DNA from: Neckera pumila
Taxonomy: Eukaryota > Streptophyta > Bryopsida > Hypnales > Neckeraceae
DNA: 64,000 nucleotides
Assembly: GCA_963969595.1 (NCBI GenBank)
Contig: OZ018408.1
Location: forward strand, 29,450,108 to 29,514,107
Direction: 5' to 3'
The notes below the pieces were generated by a model that saw nothing but the letters and a program-made list of their open reading frames with translations, searched no databases and was not told where the DNA came from. The position numbers and the translations under genes were made by a program. Below are positions 26,791 through 37,700 of this stretch, one piece after another. The stretch's first letter is position 1. The number at the start of each line of letters is the position of its first letter.

Positions 26791-27315
26791 AACAAGCACA
26801 CGCCTCTGAAAAATATGTACCCCTCTTGGAGTTGGCTCCAAGATATTCTACCTCGGGAGAAGCAGAGAACCCTCCAGTAGCTTGCTGGTACTCTTACTAC
26901 TAGCTTATTTTCTCTGTGGATTGGAAATGTGTGAAACATGATGGACAGCAGGGTTCTGGCCACATGGGTCGTGACAAAGAGCGCCTGCAGATTGGGAGCC
27001 CAGGCATTGAACCATGGCCGCCTTCCATTACCCTGTCCTCAAGCGGAGCTACAGAAGGACCCCAATCCCCAAAGCCCCGAACTTAATTCCCCAAATATCA
27101 TACACTAGAACCCAAAGTTCAGCTGCAGCCTTTGAAATTCCTGTCTGCAGTCTTGTCCGAACTGAAATCATTCCCCATCGCTGCTACTGCAGCCGCAGAT
27201 GCAGCGTGTGACTCTCCTTCCTCCACCTATCTCATCCTCCCCCCGTCCGATTGCTCACGTCTGTGGCCCAGGATCAATCCATGCGAAGCTTGGTTCATCG
27301 CCACTGCTGCCACCC

Positions 27316-27323
27316 TTATAAAC
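27316..27323 (+). promoter_or_regulatory. TATA box of PSBS
   Basis: TTATAAAC lies about 150 bp before the PSBS start codon. It predicts transcription starting near 27345, which would put the 40-bp leader duplication inside the 5' untranslated region. Confidence 0.5.
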
Positions 27324-27368
27324 AAAAGTTAGTCCCATCATCCATCTCTGATCACATTTCTGCCCCAT

Positions 27369-27440
27369 TTCGAATTCGTGATCTCGTGCATCCCCTTCTA
27401 GCTCGACTTTCGAATTCGTGATCTCGTGCATCCCCCTTCT
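27369..27440 (+). repeat. 40-bp tandem duplication in the PSBS leader
   Basis: TTCGAATTCGTGATCTCGTG followed by CATCCCC is present twice, at 27369 and at 27409, differing only by one extra C in the second copy. Such identity points to a recent duplication. It ends 30 bp before the start codon. Confidence 0.8.
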
Positions 27441-27469
27441 CGATCGCCTTGCAAGTAAATTTTGTGGCT

Positions 27470-29393
27470 ATGGCGCAAGCTGCATTGATTTCCAGAGTTG
27501 GGGTCGCAGTTGGCGCCCTTCGACATGTGCAGCAGCAGCCTCATCAGGAGCTTGCTGCTGTACGCCAAGTGGCCATGCCAGCTGGTCTGGGCTTCACCAG
27601 GATCATCACTGCCGATCGTGGGCATGCCGGCATTGCTGTGAAGACGTTCGCATTGTTTGGATCTAACAAGGCGAAGTCGAAGACGCCAGTTCCGAAGAAG
27701 GTATGGATGTTGGTACAGCCGATCTTCGTTGCAGGGAATGGAATTGCTTGGTTGTGGGGTACAATGCGGGGTTATAAGTAGCAATGACTGAGTGGGAGAT
27801 GCCTTATCGATGTACTATGGGGTGCCTGTGTATTCCGATCGTGGAATAGATGCTTGTATGTTGCTTTGGAATGGTTGTTGATGCGATTTGTGATGGCTTT
27901 GGTCCGTTGCAGGGGGCAGGGAAAGGGGAGGACGGGATTTTCGGGACTTCGGGAGGCATTGGGTTTACGAAGGCAAATGAGCTCTTCGTTGGGCGAATGG
28001 CGATGCTTGGATTTGCTGTAAGTGGTCAACTGCAACTTCGTACTGCATTGCAATGTTGGGATGCAATGTCGGGATGCTATGCAAGATTTTCATCTACTTT
28101 TGTTTGATGAAATTATTATCGATGGAGTTAGTGAAATGGCGTTGTTGGATCGATGGTTGGAGTTCATGGAATGGCATGTGATATGTTTTCGATGGATGTG
28201 TGGATCATGTAGGCCTCCATTCTGGGCGAAGCGTTGACGGGAAAGGGCACTTTGGCGCAATTCGACATCGAGACGGGCATTCCTTTGACGGAGACGGAGC
28301 CGCTGTTGCTGTTCTTCATTCTGTTCACGCTCTTGGGCGCCATCGGGGCGTTGGGCGACCGGGGCAAGTTTGTGGTCGACACCGTCAAGCCTGGCAAGGG
28401 CGTCAAGGGCTCTTTGGGCTTGAACGAGAAGGGTAAGCTAGCGCACGCAGTGTCTCTTTGGTTTTTGAGCTTCACTTTATATGCACACCTCTTCAATGCT
28501 CGCCTCTTCTTCGTCTTCTTCGTGTCGGTAGAACAAACCTCTAAACACACATTGATTTGGTTCGCGAGTTTCATTTGAATTCCCCAGGTAGCTAACCATC
28601 CAATCTAGAAAGGTTCATGACATTTGATCTTACTTTTCGTGCCAGCAAGGTATTTTCACGTTTTGGGTGTGCGTTTTACATCAGTCATCGTGCGAAATAG
28701 TAACTTTCTAGCGACTGTGCAATACTGAATGCAATGATATATTGTGGAACTAAGAGTCTTGGGAGCTGAATGACCACGGAATCTCTTCAAGTGCTAAATT
28801 AGGTAGTTTTTGTTGTTTGATTTTGCTTGGCCGAATCCATGTCAGCAAGTGGCGTTACGTCCATGTCACGTGTTACATCTTAATCCAGACCTCTGCAGAG
28901 GTTCAGTTGTGGCAGACATTCAGTTGTGCAATAGTGGCTGCTGGGAAGCTTTGATTTTGCACTGACAGTGCAAGTGTGCAATAGTGTGCAATAGTGATCC
29001 AGAGGCTGTGCAAAGCTCCCCACATTTTACATCAGTCGTCGTGCATCAAATGGCTATGGAATTTCTTCTAGTGTTTCGAGATATACTTTGGTGACATTCG
29101 ATCCTGATCAATTCTTGCTTGGCGCCCTTGGATGTGTCGGTGCAGGTCCCGTGTTCGGGTTCACCAAGAACAACGAGCTCTTCGTGGGTCGTCTGGCACA
29201 GCTGGGTATCGCGTTCTCCATCATCGGCGAGATCGTGACGGGCAAGGGCACTTTGGCGCAGCTCAACTTCGAGACGGGCGTGCCCATCGGCGAAATCGAG
29301 CCTCTCATCTTGTTCAACGTCATCTTCTTCCTGTTCGCTGCCGTTAACCCCGGCACGGGCAAGTTCGTCAACGATGGGGACGTCGAAGATTAA
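27470..29393 (+). CDS. PSBS: Photosystem II 22 kDa protein PsbS, four exons
   Basis: PsbS sits in the thylakoid membrane, senses low lumenal pH and triggers energy-dependent non-photochemical quenching. Exons are 27470-27700, 27913-28017, 28213-28432 and 29146-29393: 804 bp, 267 residues, the usual length. The first 77 residues are a plastid transit peptide and short stromal segment. Two homologous halves follow, each with two membrane helices: GFTKANELFVGR (94-105) and GFTKNNELFVGR (190-201). The lumenal Glu in FDIETG (132) and in LNFETG (228) occupy the places of the two pH-sensing glutamates. The linker between the halves is about eight residues shorter than I remember for Arabidopsis, which agrees with the 96 rather than 104 residue spacing of the two Glu. 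The acidic end is DGDVED. Coding GC is clearly higher than in the surrounding DNA. No defect is seen. Confidence 0.95.
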
Positions 29394-30301
29394 GGACTTA
29401 GCCTACTTGCTGCAAGTCCATTTATTAGTCGAGATATCAGGCCCCTCTCTGCTCACGCTTCTTCGTCAGGAGCTTTTTGTAGTGAGAATGGAGGCCATTG
29501 TACAGTACTCTTATTTCAGTTTTGGCTGGCCTTTGTAGCCGATGTTTGTGCATGTTCTGTTACTTTTTTGCGGAGAATAGAAATCGGAAATTTGGTCATA
29601 CTTCACTTGTGCACGCCGTCTCATTTTCTAATACTGATTGATTCTCCATTCGAAGAGTGCAATGGACGTCAATGTGCTACTGCATTCTGTTAATGTGCCC
29701 CAGCGAACTATTCCTGAACTTGGGTAACCTCCAATCTTCACTCCTAAAATGCAAAACTCAAAATGTGTGGTACGAATTAGGAACAGTTTTGGATTAGACT
29801 CAACTTTGCTGACACCATTGAATGGACCTTTATGTTTGCATTCAACAAAGTCCCTGGTACCTGGTAGGCGGCAAAGTTATGGCAAGCCGAATGATGACGG
29901 TTCCTTCGTTGCATGAGACAAATGTGAAGGTTATCAAAATTTTGGAATGTGTTGGCAGAGCAGCTCAATGAGGGTCATTGTACCAGGGATTGTAGCACCT
30001 TTTGTCATTCATTTGGAAGGTTACCAAAAACTCCAACCTCTGATTGAGGCTGGCGAGAATAAAAAAGCCAATTGTCTAAGAACCCACTCCAAAAGTACAC
30101 AAGTATACTTCGTCCAAAGTTCACAAACCATTGCAGAAATGGATTAATCGCTTCACTGTAGCCACAAGAGTGGAGTATTTTGGATTATGTGACCAAGCTC
30201 CCTGCTACTTTTGAAATTCTATCACTAAAGTTTGTAGTGAGAAGCAACGCCAATTCTTGTAGTGGCAGAGAGAAGTTCATTGTTGCAAGAAACTGCAGTT
30301 A
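29394..30301. other. PSBS 3' untranslated region and spacer
   Basis: The first 200 bp after the stop codon are probably the 3' untranslated region. No gene follows; the open frame at 29947-30147 has no recognisable content. Confidence 0.4.
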
Positions 30302-30437
30302 AGGTAGTCTGCTCTTAAAGTGACCGTGTTCTAAATGCAACCCTATCTAGAAATGAGTGACATGTTGCTTGAAATATCTATTACTGTCATTGATGAGTTG
30401 GGTAGGCTTAAATTGTCGTTCTAAGAGTAGACTACCT
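30302..30437. mobile_element. Family G MITE, 136 bp
   Basis: TA-flanked (30300-30301 and 30438-30439). The left end is AGGTAGTCTGCTCTTAAAGT, and the right end on the complementary strand is AGGTAGTCTACTCTTAGAAC. The complement aligns over its full length with the 120-bp element at 46247, sharing AATAGATATTTCAAGCA and GATAGGGTT. Non-coding. Confidence 0.75.
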
Positions 30438-31919
30438 TAGTTCTCAAATGGAGTGGAGAGGAGCTCTCCTTTCCTCTACTCTTCCAGTAATCCAATTTTG
30501 TAGCTTATTCCATGCCAAAATTAGACTCATCCTGGAGTGAACCCCAATCTACAGTACCTTATGGTGATGTCCATCTGCTTTGAAATGGCAAGTGTCAAAA
30601 GTTCTTGTTTTCCTTGCATTATGTAGAAGTAGTTTCAAAGAGGGATTGTCATACATTGATGGAAGTAAGGTATGTTCACCTATAATCAACATGATTGTCC
30701 AAAATGCAACACCTACATTTGAACCAAAATTAACTAGTATTACAAAAAATAGATGTATATAATAAAAAAACATGAGAGTTTAGTATTGGTTGTTGGTATA
30801 GCTAGAGAGAATATTTTAAAAATCATAATTTAGTCATATAATAGATCTGATTGTAAACTGTGTGCAATGAGGGACTAGGAGCCGAAGTTTGAGAAAAACA
30901 CAAGACGAGACTCCTTGAAGTATCCAAACTTGTTCTGATGGAGTTGGATACTATCTATCTTTTTTTTTTAATATTCTTAGTTAAACGTTCCTTTGACACC
31001 CCTTCTATAAACTGGGTTTCACTTTACGATTAATTCTAATGTCCAAATAACGCATGCTAAAGTGCATTGGAATTTTCTTATGGTCACCAATTGGATCCAA
31101 CAATAATAGTTTATGTTAAGTAATAGTAAATTTGTTTAGGTGTAATTAGTGATGATTATAGGTGCCACATATGTGACAAGATAAGTAATGTGTGGGAACT
31201 AAGTATGCACAAGGGTGTAAGTTTGAGTGTAGGATGACTAGAGTTGTAAATTGATATACCTAAGATTACTGTGGTACAAGGGTTCGAGCAAGGGTTGATT
31301 CAACCCAAAACCAAAATCAATTTCTGTAATATAAATGCCATTTAGTTATTGTGAGAAAGTCTACATTGCACAAGTGATTTTATGGATTTGTGCTATTATT
31401 GAGGTAGAAATTAGCATCACTGTGAGAATTTGTGTCAATACAACATTTTATTTTTTTGGAAATTTGGATCAATATAGTAATATTTCAACCTACATTAATA
31501 TGGTTGTTTTGTACATGTTTTCGGTACTTTGAAAATTTGTAGGATATATCTTAGATGTTGAAGAAAGGCCTAGTAATGTAGAGGTGTTTGTCTTGTTGCT
31601 TGCAGAATTGAGTCCCTATTTCTTTAGCCTTGTTGGATTTTGTATAGACTTTTAATGTCAATTATATCGTATATTTTGTTATTTTCATATTCTAGGTTAG
31701 TTGGGTGGTACTTTAGATGAACTTGGGAAGTGTTTTCTTAATGTTATGTTGTCACATTTATTTCATCCACTTTACAATTTGTCTTCAAGAAAATAACTGA
31801 AAAGTGTGGTTTATTTCCAAGGTGATTGATAAAAAATGATTGTTACCTTACAATAGGTTCTTATTGCCATCAATGAATACATCCCACAAATCTTCTTCCG
31901 TTGCACCATGCTTCTTGAA
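30438..31919. other. Gene-free spacer
   Basis: AT-rich, no gene or repeat boundary recognised. Open frames stay below 80 codons and show no domain. Confidence 0.4.
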
Positions 31920-33580
31920 TGTGGTGATGAAGAAAAAATTCTCACATGTCTTTGGTAAGGCTAGCACTGTCTTTGCCTAGTTTGTCCTTTCCTCTTGAAG
32001 GATGGAAGAAGAGTGGTTAGAGTTGTTTAGACATTAGATGTCTGCCGGTGTCAAATGTGAGCGTGGCCACTTAGATGTCTTTTGAAAAATAGTTTTTGCT
32101 TTTTAATCCCAAGATAAAATTAGTGCCTGTCAATAATCATTAATTTGTCCACCTCCAATTATGACATTAGACATTATAACATTTTCCACCTGCTGAAAGT
32201 CATTTTTCATCCACCAAATTAAAAATCATATCTTGTTGGGTAATCAACCAAAAATTTGTCCACTAGTCCACCCAAAGTTGCATGTTATCCATTAAATCAA
32301 CAAAATCTGTCCAACTATCTACCGTAATCCATCTACCTTGTCTGCTACACCTCAATAAGATAGCAATAGATTCTATGCAACTGAGATGGACAACTCTTGA
32401 TATTCTCATTTAAAACCGCCTTGAATTCAACAAGAAATTTGATACCTTTTCTTTGGGAGTCATCCCTCATAGTAACCAACGTCTATGTAGAGTTGAGTAG
32501 AGGAGGTACGTAGTAATCCAGCAACAAAGTATAAAAATTGCTTGCTAACTTTACCTGTGGGAGCTCATTATAGGTGCTACATCTTTCAAAGAACTTAAGA
32601 CCACGCGGAAGCAGCAACATCCATTTCAAACCCACTTTTACTTTTGGATTTTGAATTTTTCTGGAGTATACATTGTATCAACATAGTGGATAAATTATAT
32701 AAATGGTATATAAATTAAATTAAATTAAATTAAATTAAATTATATATAAATGGTATTTTGACAAATTACTTTGTTCCAACATTGAACCCATGTCATGCCA
32801 ATACTAATCAAATTTATCATTGTAACAACAATTCTTCAACCTTGCGATAGTCATGAACACTATGAATGCAACCAATTTCTTGTTTTAACATCAAGAACAT
32901 CATTAGTTAATTTATGACATTAAGAAGGCAAATCCTTTGTAATTTGAGATGCCATCAATCTTTTGTCATATACTTGATTTTTTGCTACCACATCTATGAA
33001 TTCCTAAATTCTTTGAGATTGCAATCCAATTTGTACAATATCTTTCTAGGGGGAATTCAAGTCATTTCAAATTTAGTGGATGGGTAGATAAAATATAGCT
33101 TTTTGTGGACAAATAGGTTGATTTTGCTAAGCAGGCGGACGAGATGCAACTTCTGGCATGTAGACAAGGTGGACGGACTATGGTGGATAGTTGGACGGAT
33201 TTTGTTGAATTGATGGACAAGATGAAATTTTGGGTGGACTAGTCGACAATTTTGGTTGATTAGCTGATGGGATATGACTTTTGGTGAATAAAATATGCCT
33301 TTCAACAGGTGAAAAATGTTATAATGACTAATGTCTAATGTCATAATTGGAGGTGGACAAATGAATGACAATTGATAGGCACTAATTTACCTTGGGATAA
33401 AAAATCAAAAAAATTACTTGTTAAAAGACATCTAAGTGGCCACACTTACATTTGATGTTGGTAGATGTCTAATGTCCAAACAACTTTGACCACTCTTCCT
33501 CCATCCTTCAAGAGACCAAGCAAGGACAATGTTAGCCCTTTCAAATGGAACATTGTGAAGAAGAATCCAAAAGATTTTGT
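31920..33580. repeat. Long inverted repeat, about 1.6 kb overall
   Basis: The left arm (about 31920-32350) and right arm (about 33110-33580) are inverted copies of each other around a loop of about 750 bp. Matching blocks are GACATTAGATGTCTG (32031) with AGATGTCTAATGTCC (33463), TGGCCACTTAGATGTCTTTT (32073) with its complement near 33421, and CTCCAATTATGACATTAGAC (32152) with its complement near 33335. Within the arms the motif TTGTCCAC or TCCACC recurs roughly every 40 bp. No transposase or TA-flanked terminus was found. Confidence 0.6.
32705..32745. repeat. AAATT microsatellite
   Basis: At least six consecutive TTAAA units lie in the loop of the long inverted repeat. Confidence 0.7.
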
Positions 33581-36500
33581 TGGTAGGTTTTCTAAAGAGA
33601 AGTTAAAGCTTGTGTACAATATTAGTGATCCATGACATATATCTATCTATATCTATCTAAATATACCTATATCTATCTATATTCCTATATATACCTCTAT
33701 ACCTACATCTATCTATATATATACCTATATCAATCTTATTCTACTTAAAGTAAAAGTCACTTAGAGTGACAAAGCAATACTTATTAATTAATTTTCAGAA
33801 GGCTATCAAGTGACCTCAAATATACTTCTTGCACGCCTACAAAAAGACTACAAATAGCCATAGAATTCATGATTTACTTTACAATAGAGCTTTGATACCA
33901 AAAAAAGAACCGATGTTTGAAGACACTCTATACAAATGCATACACATGAAAGTACATGAAATGTGATGGTCCCTAAGAAAATTAGCAGCAACAAGTGAAC
34001 GTCAAAGGCCACAATGACGTCCAACAAACTATTGTCCAAAGATTAACATCAACAGATCGAGAGATGGATTAAACCCATAACTTTTTTGCTATAAACCAAA
34101 TCCTTGACTAGACCTGACAGCTCGAACAAGCATCCTAGGTCTACATTCAATAGTAATGCCTCCGAATACACGCGCAAGAGTACCGCTTAGCCCCCATTCC
34201 ATAATGCACGTCAGAGCTCTCATTGCGGAGGTCATAGCAGCTACAACAAAAAATATCACTCTACTCCTCAGTTAGCTCCCCAGCTACGCGCACTTCCACG
34301 TGTTGCAAATCCTTCCCTGAACCCGAACAAAACATTTGTATTCATAAGCCCAATCTCTATGGAATTACACCATACTCAATCTCGAGGTCCTCCAAGTAGT
34401 TTGTCGTTGCTTTGGAACCACTTCCCTTCTCAGTTCCATAACAAATGTTCTTCTTCTGCGAAGACTGCGGCTTACTTTGAGCGCTGTTCCGTGAAAGGCC
34501 ACTTCTTTGACTGAAACAACGTCAAAAATTAAGGACTTTTATATTTGTGTAGACGCTCTTGATAGAGTTATTGTGAAGGATGCGTATAGACACAAGCAAA
34601 TTCAGCAAGTAAAGAAGAAAATATGGATCAAGTACCTCCCCATCTTTTATAGTAGCCAAGCAATGGAGTGGTTGAAACTTTGGCAAACGCTCAAAGAAGT
34701 CCTTTTATACTATAGTTTACTTGAGCAGGTTGATTTGGATTCCATTGCGTTTTCCTAGATATATGATAGGAACTTAGCTATATTAGTATATAAGCCGTCT
34801 AAGGTCTTTAAACATTTTTTCGTTTGTGAATCTGCTTAACTTTGACCAAGCATGTATATGCAATATAGCTAAGCATTTTTATGCCTTCATTGATCTTCTT
34901 ATATTGTTTTAATGTCCCAAATTCCCAATTCTTCTGAATCTATTCCTCATGTTTGCACTACAGACCTCAACATTATCCAAAATCCCAAGTTGCATATTGC
35001 CTTGAGTTATGGTCTTAACCGTATTCCGTTGTCTCCTATGGATACATGATGTCCTTGATATAACAGTTGATGCTTTTATCCACCTATACTCTATTCTAAA
35101 GTTACAATATTTTGCTCTGGACTTGGATGAGGCTTCCCTGCTATTTAAGAAGCTTTGTTTTAACAAACTTCATATAGTATCACGATCAAATTCACTTGGT
35201 TTTAAATATTCCAGTCTTGCTTTTTTTCTATACCTTGGTAAACAACAAGCTTAAGTGGCTTCTCTCCCACTTATGCACGTTAGGACTCGATAAAGCTAAT
35301 AATAGTCCTTGCTTTCTATGCATTAAACGCATATGTTTGCCCCATGTTTGCAAGCATTCAAACTTCAAACAATTGTCCAATGAAGACTTCGATCCGTGCA
35401 TAGAAGGGATACGTTGGGCTTTACCTACATCCATCTTTGATACAATTAGAAACAAGCTTATTGAACTGTTATCCAAAATCATTTGTAAGCTCCCAATTTG
35501 GTACTTGGGACTTGCTATCTTCATTTTTCCGTTTTCACAAATTTGAGTATAGTTCTATATACAAAAAGTCCAAAAAAGAGTGTAAAACAAAAAGGAATGT
35601 CACATGTCAATATAGGAATTGGTCCTTTATAGATTGTTTTTCCTCAAATAAACCCAATTCCCACTTGTAAATAGATTTAAATCTAGGATTTCATGTAAAT
35701 AGTAGAGTTATGGTAAATATGGCTTGAAACACCAAACCTAAAGTGCATTTGATATCTTATGGCTAAAATTGGTATAATTGAACACTGGTGAGAACCTAAA
35801 TCCATTCCCAAAGATAGGTTTTATTTTCTCCATTATATCGATGAAATAACAGAAACATTGATTGTTAGCCTATAAAAATTACAACCTCAAGAAAAATACA
35901 TAGAAGGAATTTATAAATGGATTATGGTATTTTGGGGTAGAAATCACATTTGGGATTCAGCGGCTAAATTGGTTTGCCAATATTCTCTTCTATAAAGAAG
36001 ATTTTCTATTTAATGGAATTAAATAGAGAAGGTAGAATTTGATTCTCCTATAAACATTGAGCAAAGTAAGAATATGAGCTTGCACATCCTTGTGGAATTC
36101 TATGAGAAGTTCCATAAAAAAATTTGGAATTTTCTGACGTGTAGAAGATGTTCTTCCAGACGGTCAACCGCCAAAATCTACAATGAAAAATTCCTAGAAA
36201 TTACCCAAATTGCGGTAAAATCTCACTAAAAATTGGAAGATATTTTTTATGTTAATAAGATGCTCCAACAAGTTTAGAGACATTCCAATAGCTAGAAGTA
36301 CCCGTATCAGCTAGATTCCTCGACAATTGACAAATTTAAAGGTTACGGTGGAATTGACCAGCATACCGGGAGCATACAAAATTGGAATGGGGTCAAAGTT
36401 AGGTCTTTTCTTACTCCTTCATACCAAATAAAGAGCCTAGGTTAGTTATTTTGCACACAAAAATCAAACTCCAAGAATTGAATTTTTATCCCATTTTGGT

Positions 36501-37530
36501 GTCTAGTTAGTGCTAGATTTTGATGAGTTCTTTGGAGATAGAAAAAAGGGGAGGGGGATTTTTATAGATTGATAAAAATGGTCTGTTGAAGCCAATGGCG
36601 CAATCCGTTTGTGATTTGAAATTAATCTCCAAAAGTTAGAGTTTTGGATTAGCGTAGAAAGTCAAAATTGTAGTAGAAGGGATTTGGGGGCCTTGAAGGA
36701 TGTTTTAGGCCCGTTCCTCAAACTGGTCCAATCCGTTAACAACGGTAAGGGTTGTCAAAAAAAAAATTCAAGAAAAAAAAAAAAATATTCCAAATATCAT
36801 TTTAAGATTTTATTTTCTCCAAAATATGATGTGGCAATCGCTATGCCACGTCAACTAGTTGTTGCAGCTGCGTTCTCGCAATTTGGAAATGCAAGGGAAC
36901 TTGCAGCCCTCTAAGGCCCCTGAATCCCCTCTAATGAAGATTATGATGAAAATCCTAATTAATAAGCTTACCGCTAGGAAAAGAGAGGGAGATGAGTTTT
37001 CTTGGAAATGTATATAATGGGACTCATTTTCTTCTCAAAACACCCCTTGTGACTATTTTTTGGTACATTTTATATTGTTGAATCCATTTAGTTAAACTTT
37101 GGCCATTTTGAGCCAAGTTGCCAATTTTGTGTATTTTTTGAGCATTTCAAGCTCCGTTGTTGTTGTTTTTGAAGCTTTTATGAAGAACATTGGATTCCCT
37201 TCAATATTTGCTTTTGTATGCACTTGTTTGAGTTATTGTCACTAACTTTGTTAAGTTTTTGGTTGAGTTTATTTGTTTATACTAATTCTAGAACTACCCT
37301 TCACCGTACCTTGGCAATGCCGCTTTGGGGGGATTCTAGTCTATATTTGTAAAATATATAAGTTTTTAAGTGGGATTCCTTAATTGAGAAATCCCTTAGA
37401 GTTAATGTGTGGTTGTACTAAGTTGTTTGTATTATATTCTTGAACTAATAAGTGGTTGTACTAACCTCCTTATTTTAACATGATTTGTTGTGGATTGACA
37501 AATTAAGTTGTTGGAATTGTCTCATATCAT
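33581..37530. other. Gene-free region with microsatellite and a possible LTR remnant
   Basis: A TATC/TATA microsatellite occupies about 33640-33730. At 33885-33903 the minus strand reads TTTGGTATCAAAGCTCTATT, close to the initiator-Met tRNA primer binding site used by Copia elements. No paired LTR or coding domain follows. The open frames at 34507-34758 and 35196-35546 have no domain I recognise. A family F element lies at 36677-36945. Confidence 0.4.
36677..36945. mobile_element. Family F MITE with internal ACGTGGCA-type hairpin
   Basis: The left end is GGGATTTGGGGGCCTTGAAG; the right end on the other strand is TTAGAGGGGATTCAGGGGCC. It contains long A tracts and an internal short palindrome, GTGGCAATCGCTATGCCAC (about 36830). 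The same layout, inverted, is found at 47060-47342. Non-coding. Confidence 0.55.
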
Positions 37531-37700
37531 CAATAGAATTTAGTATGTCTTTCAAAGGTACGGTGAAGCTTTGGCTTTTAGTATTTTGGTGTCAATAGAA
37601 TTTAGTGTGTTTTCCAAAGATATGGCAAAGCTTTGGATCTTTAATATTTTGGTGTCAATAGGATTTGGTGTATATTCAAAATGACGGCAAAGCTTTGAAC
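37531..37700. repeat. Three imperfect tandem repeats of about 60 bp
   Basis: Each unit holds CAATAGAATTTAG or a close variant, then an AAGGTAYGG-like block and AAAGCTTTG. The third copy is the most diverged. No function is evident. Confidence 0.5.

Noticed and set aside
27014..27211. 65-codon frame upstream of PSBS as a separate gene or upstream ORF
   Set aside because: It lies before the likely TATA box at 27316, so it would not be in the PSBS leader, and it has no recognisable content.
27398..27784. 128-codon open frame on the minus strand across PSBS exon 1
   Set aside because: It lies antisense to a well-supported, GC-rich coding exon and has no recognisable domain; a typical shadow frame.
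28164..28574. 136-codon minus-strand open frame over PSBS exon 3
   Set aside because: Antisense to the exon encoding the first helix pair; its openness follows from the codon composition of PsbS.
35196..35546. 116-codon open frame as a gene or LINE fragment
   Set aside because: No reverse-transcriptase or endonuclease motif is visible and base composition matches the spacer.
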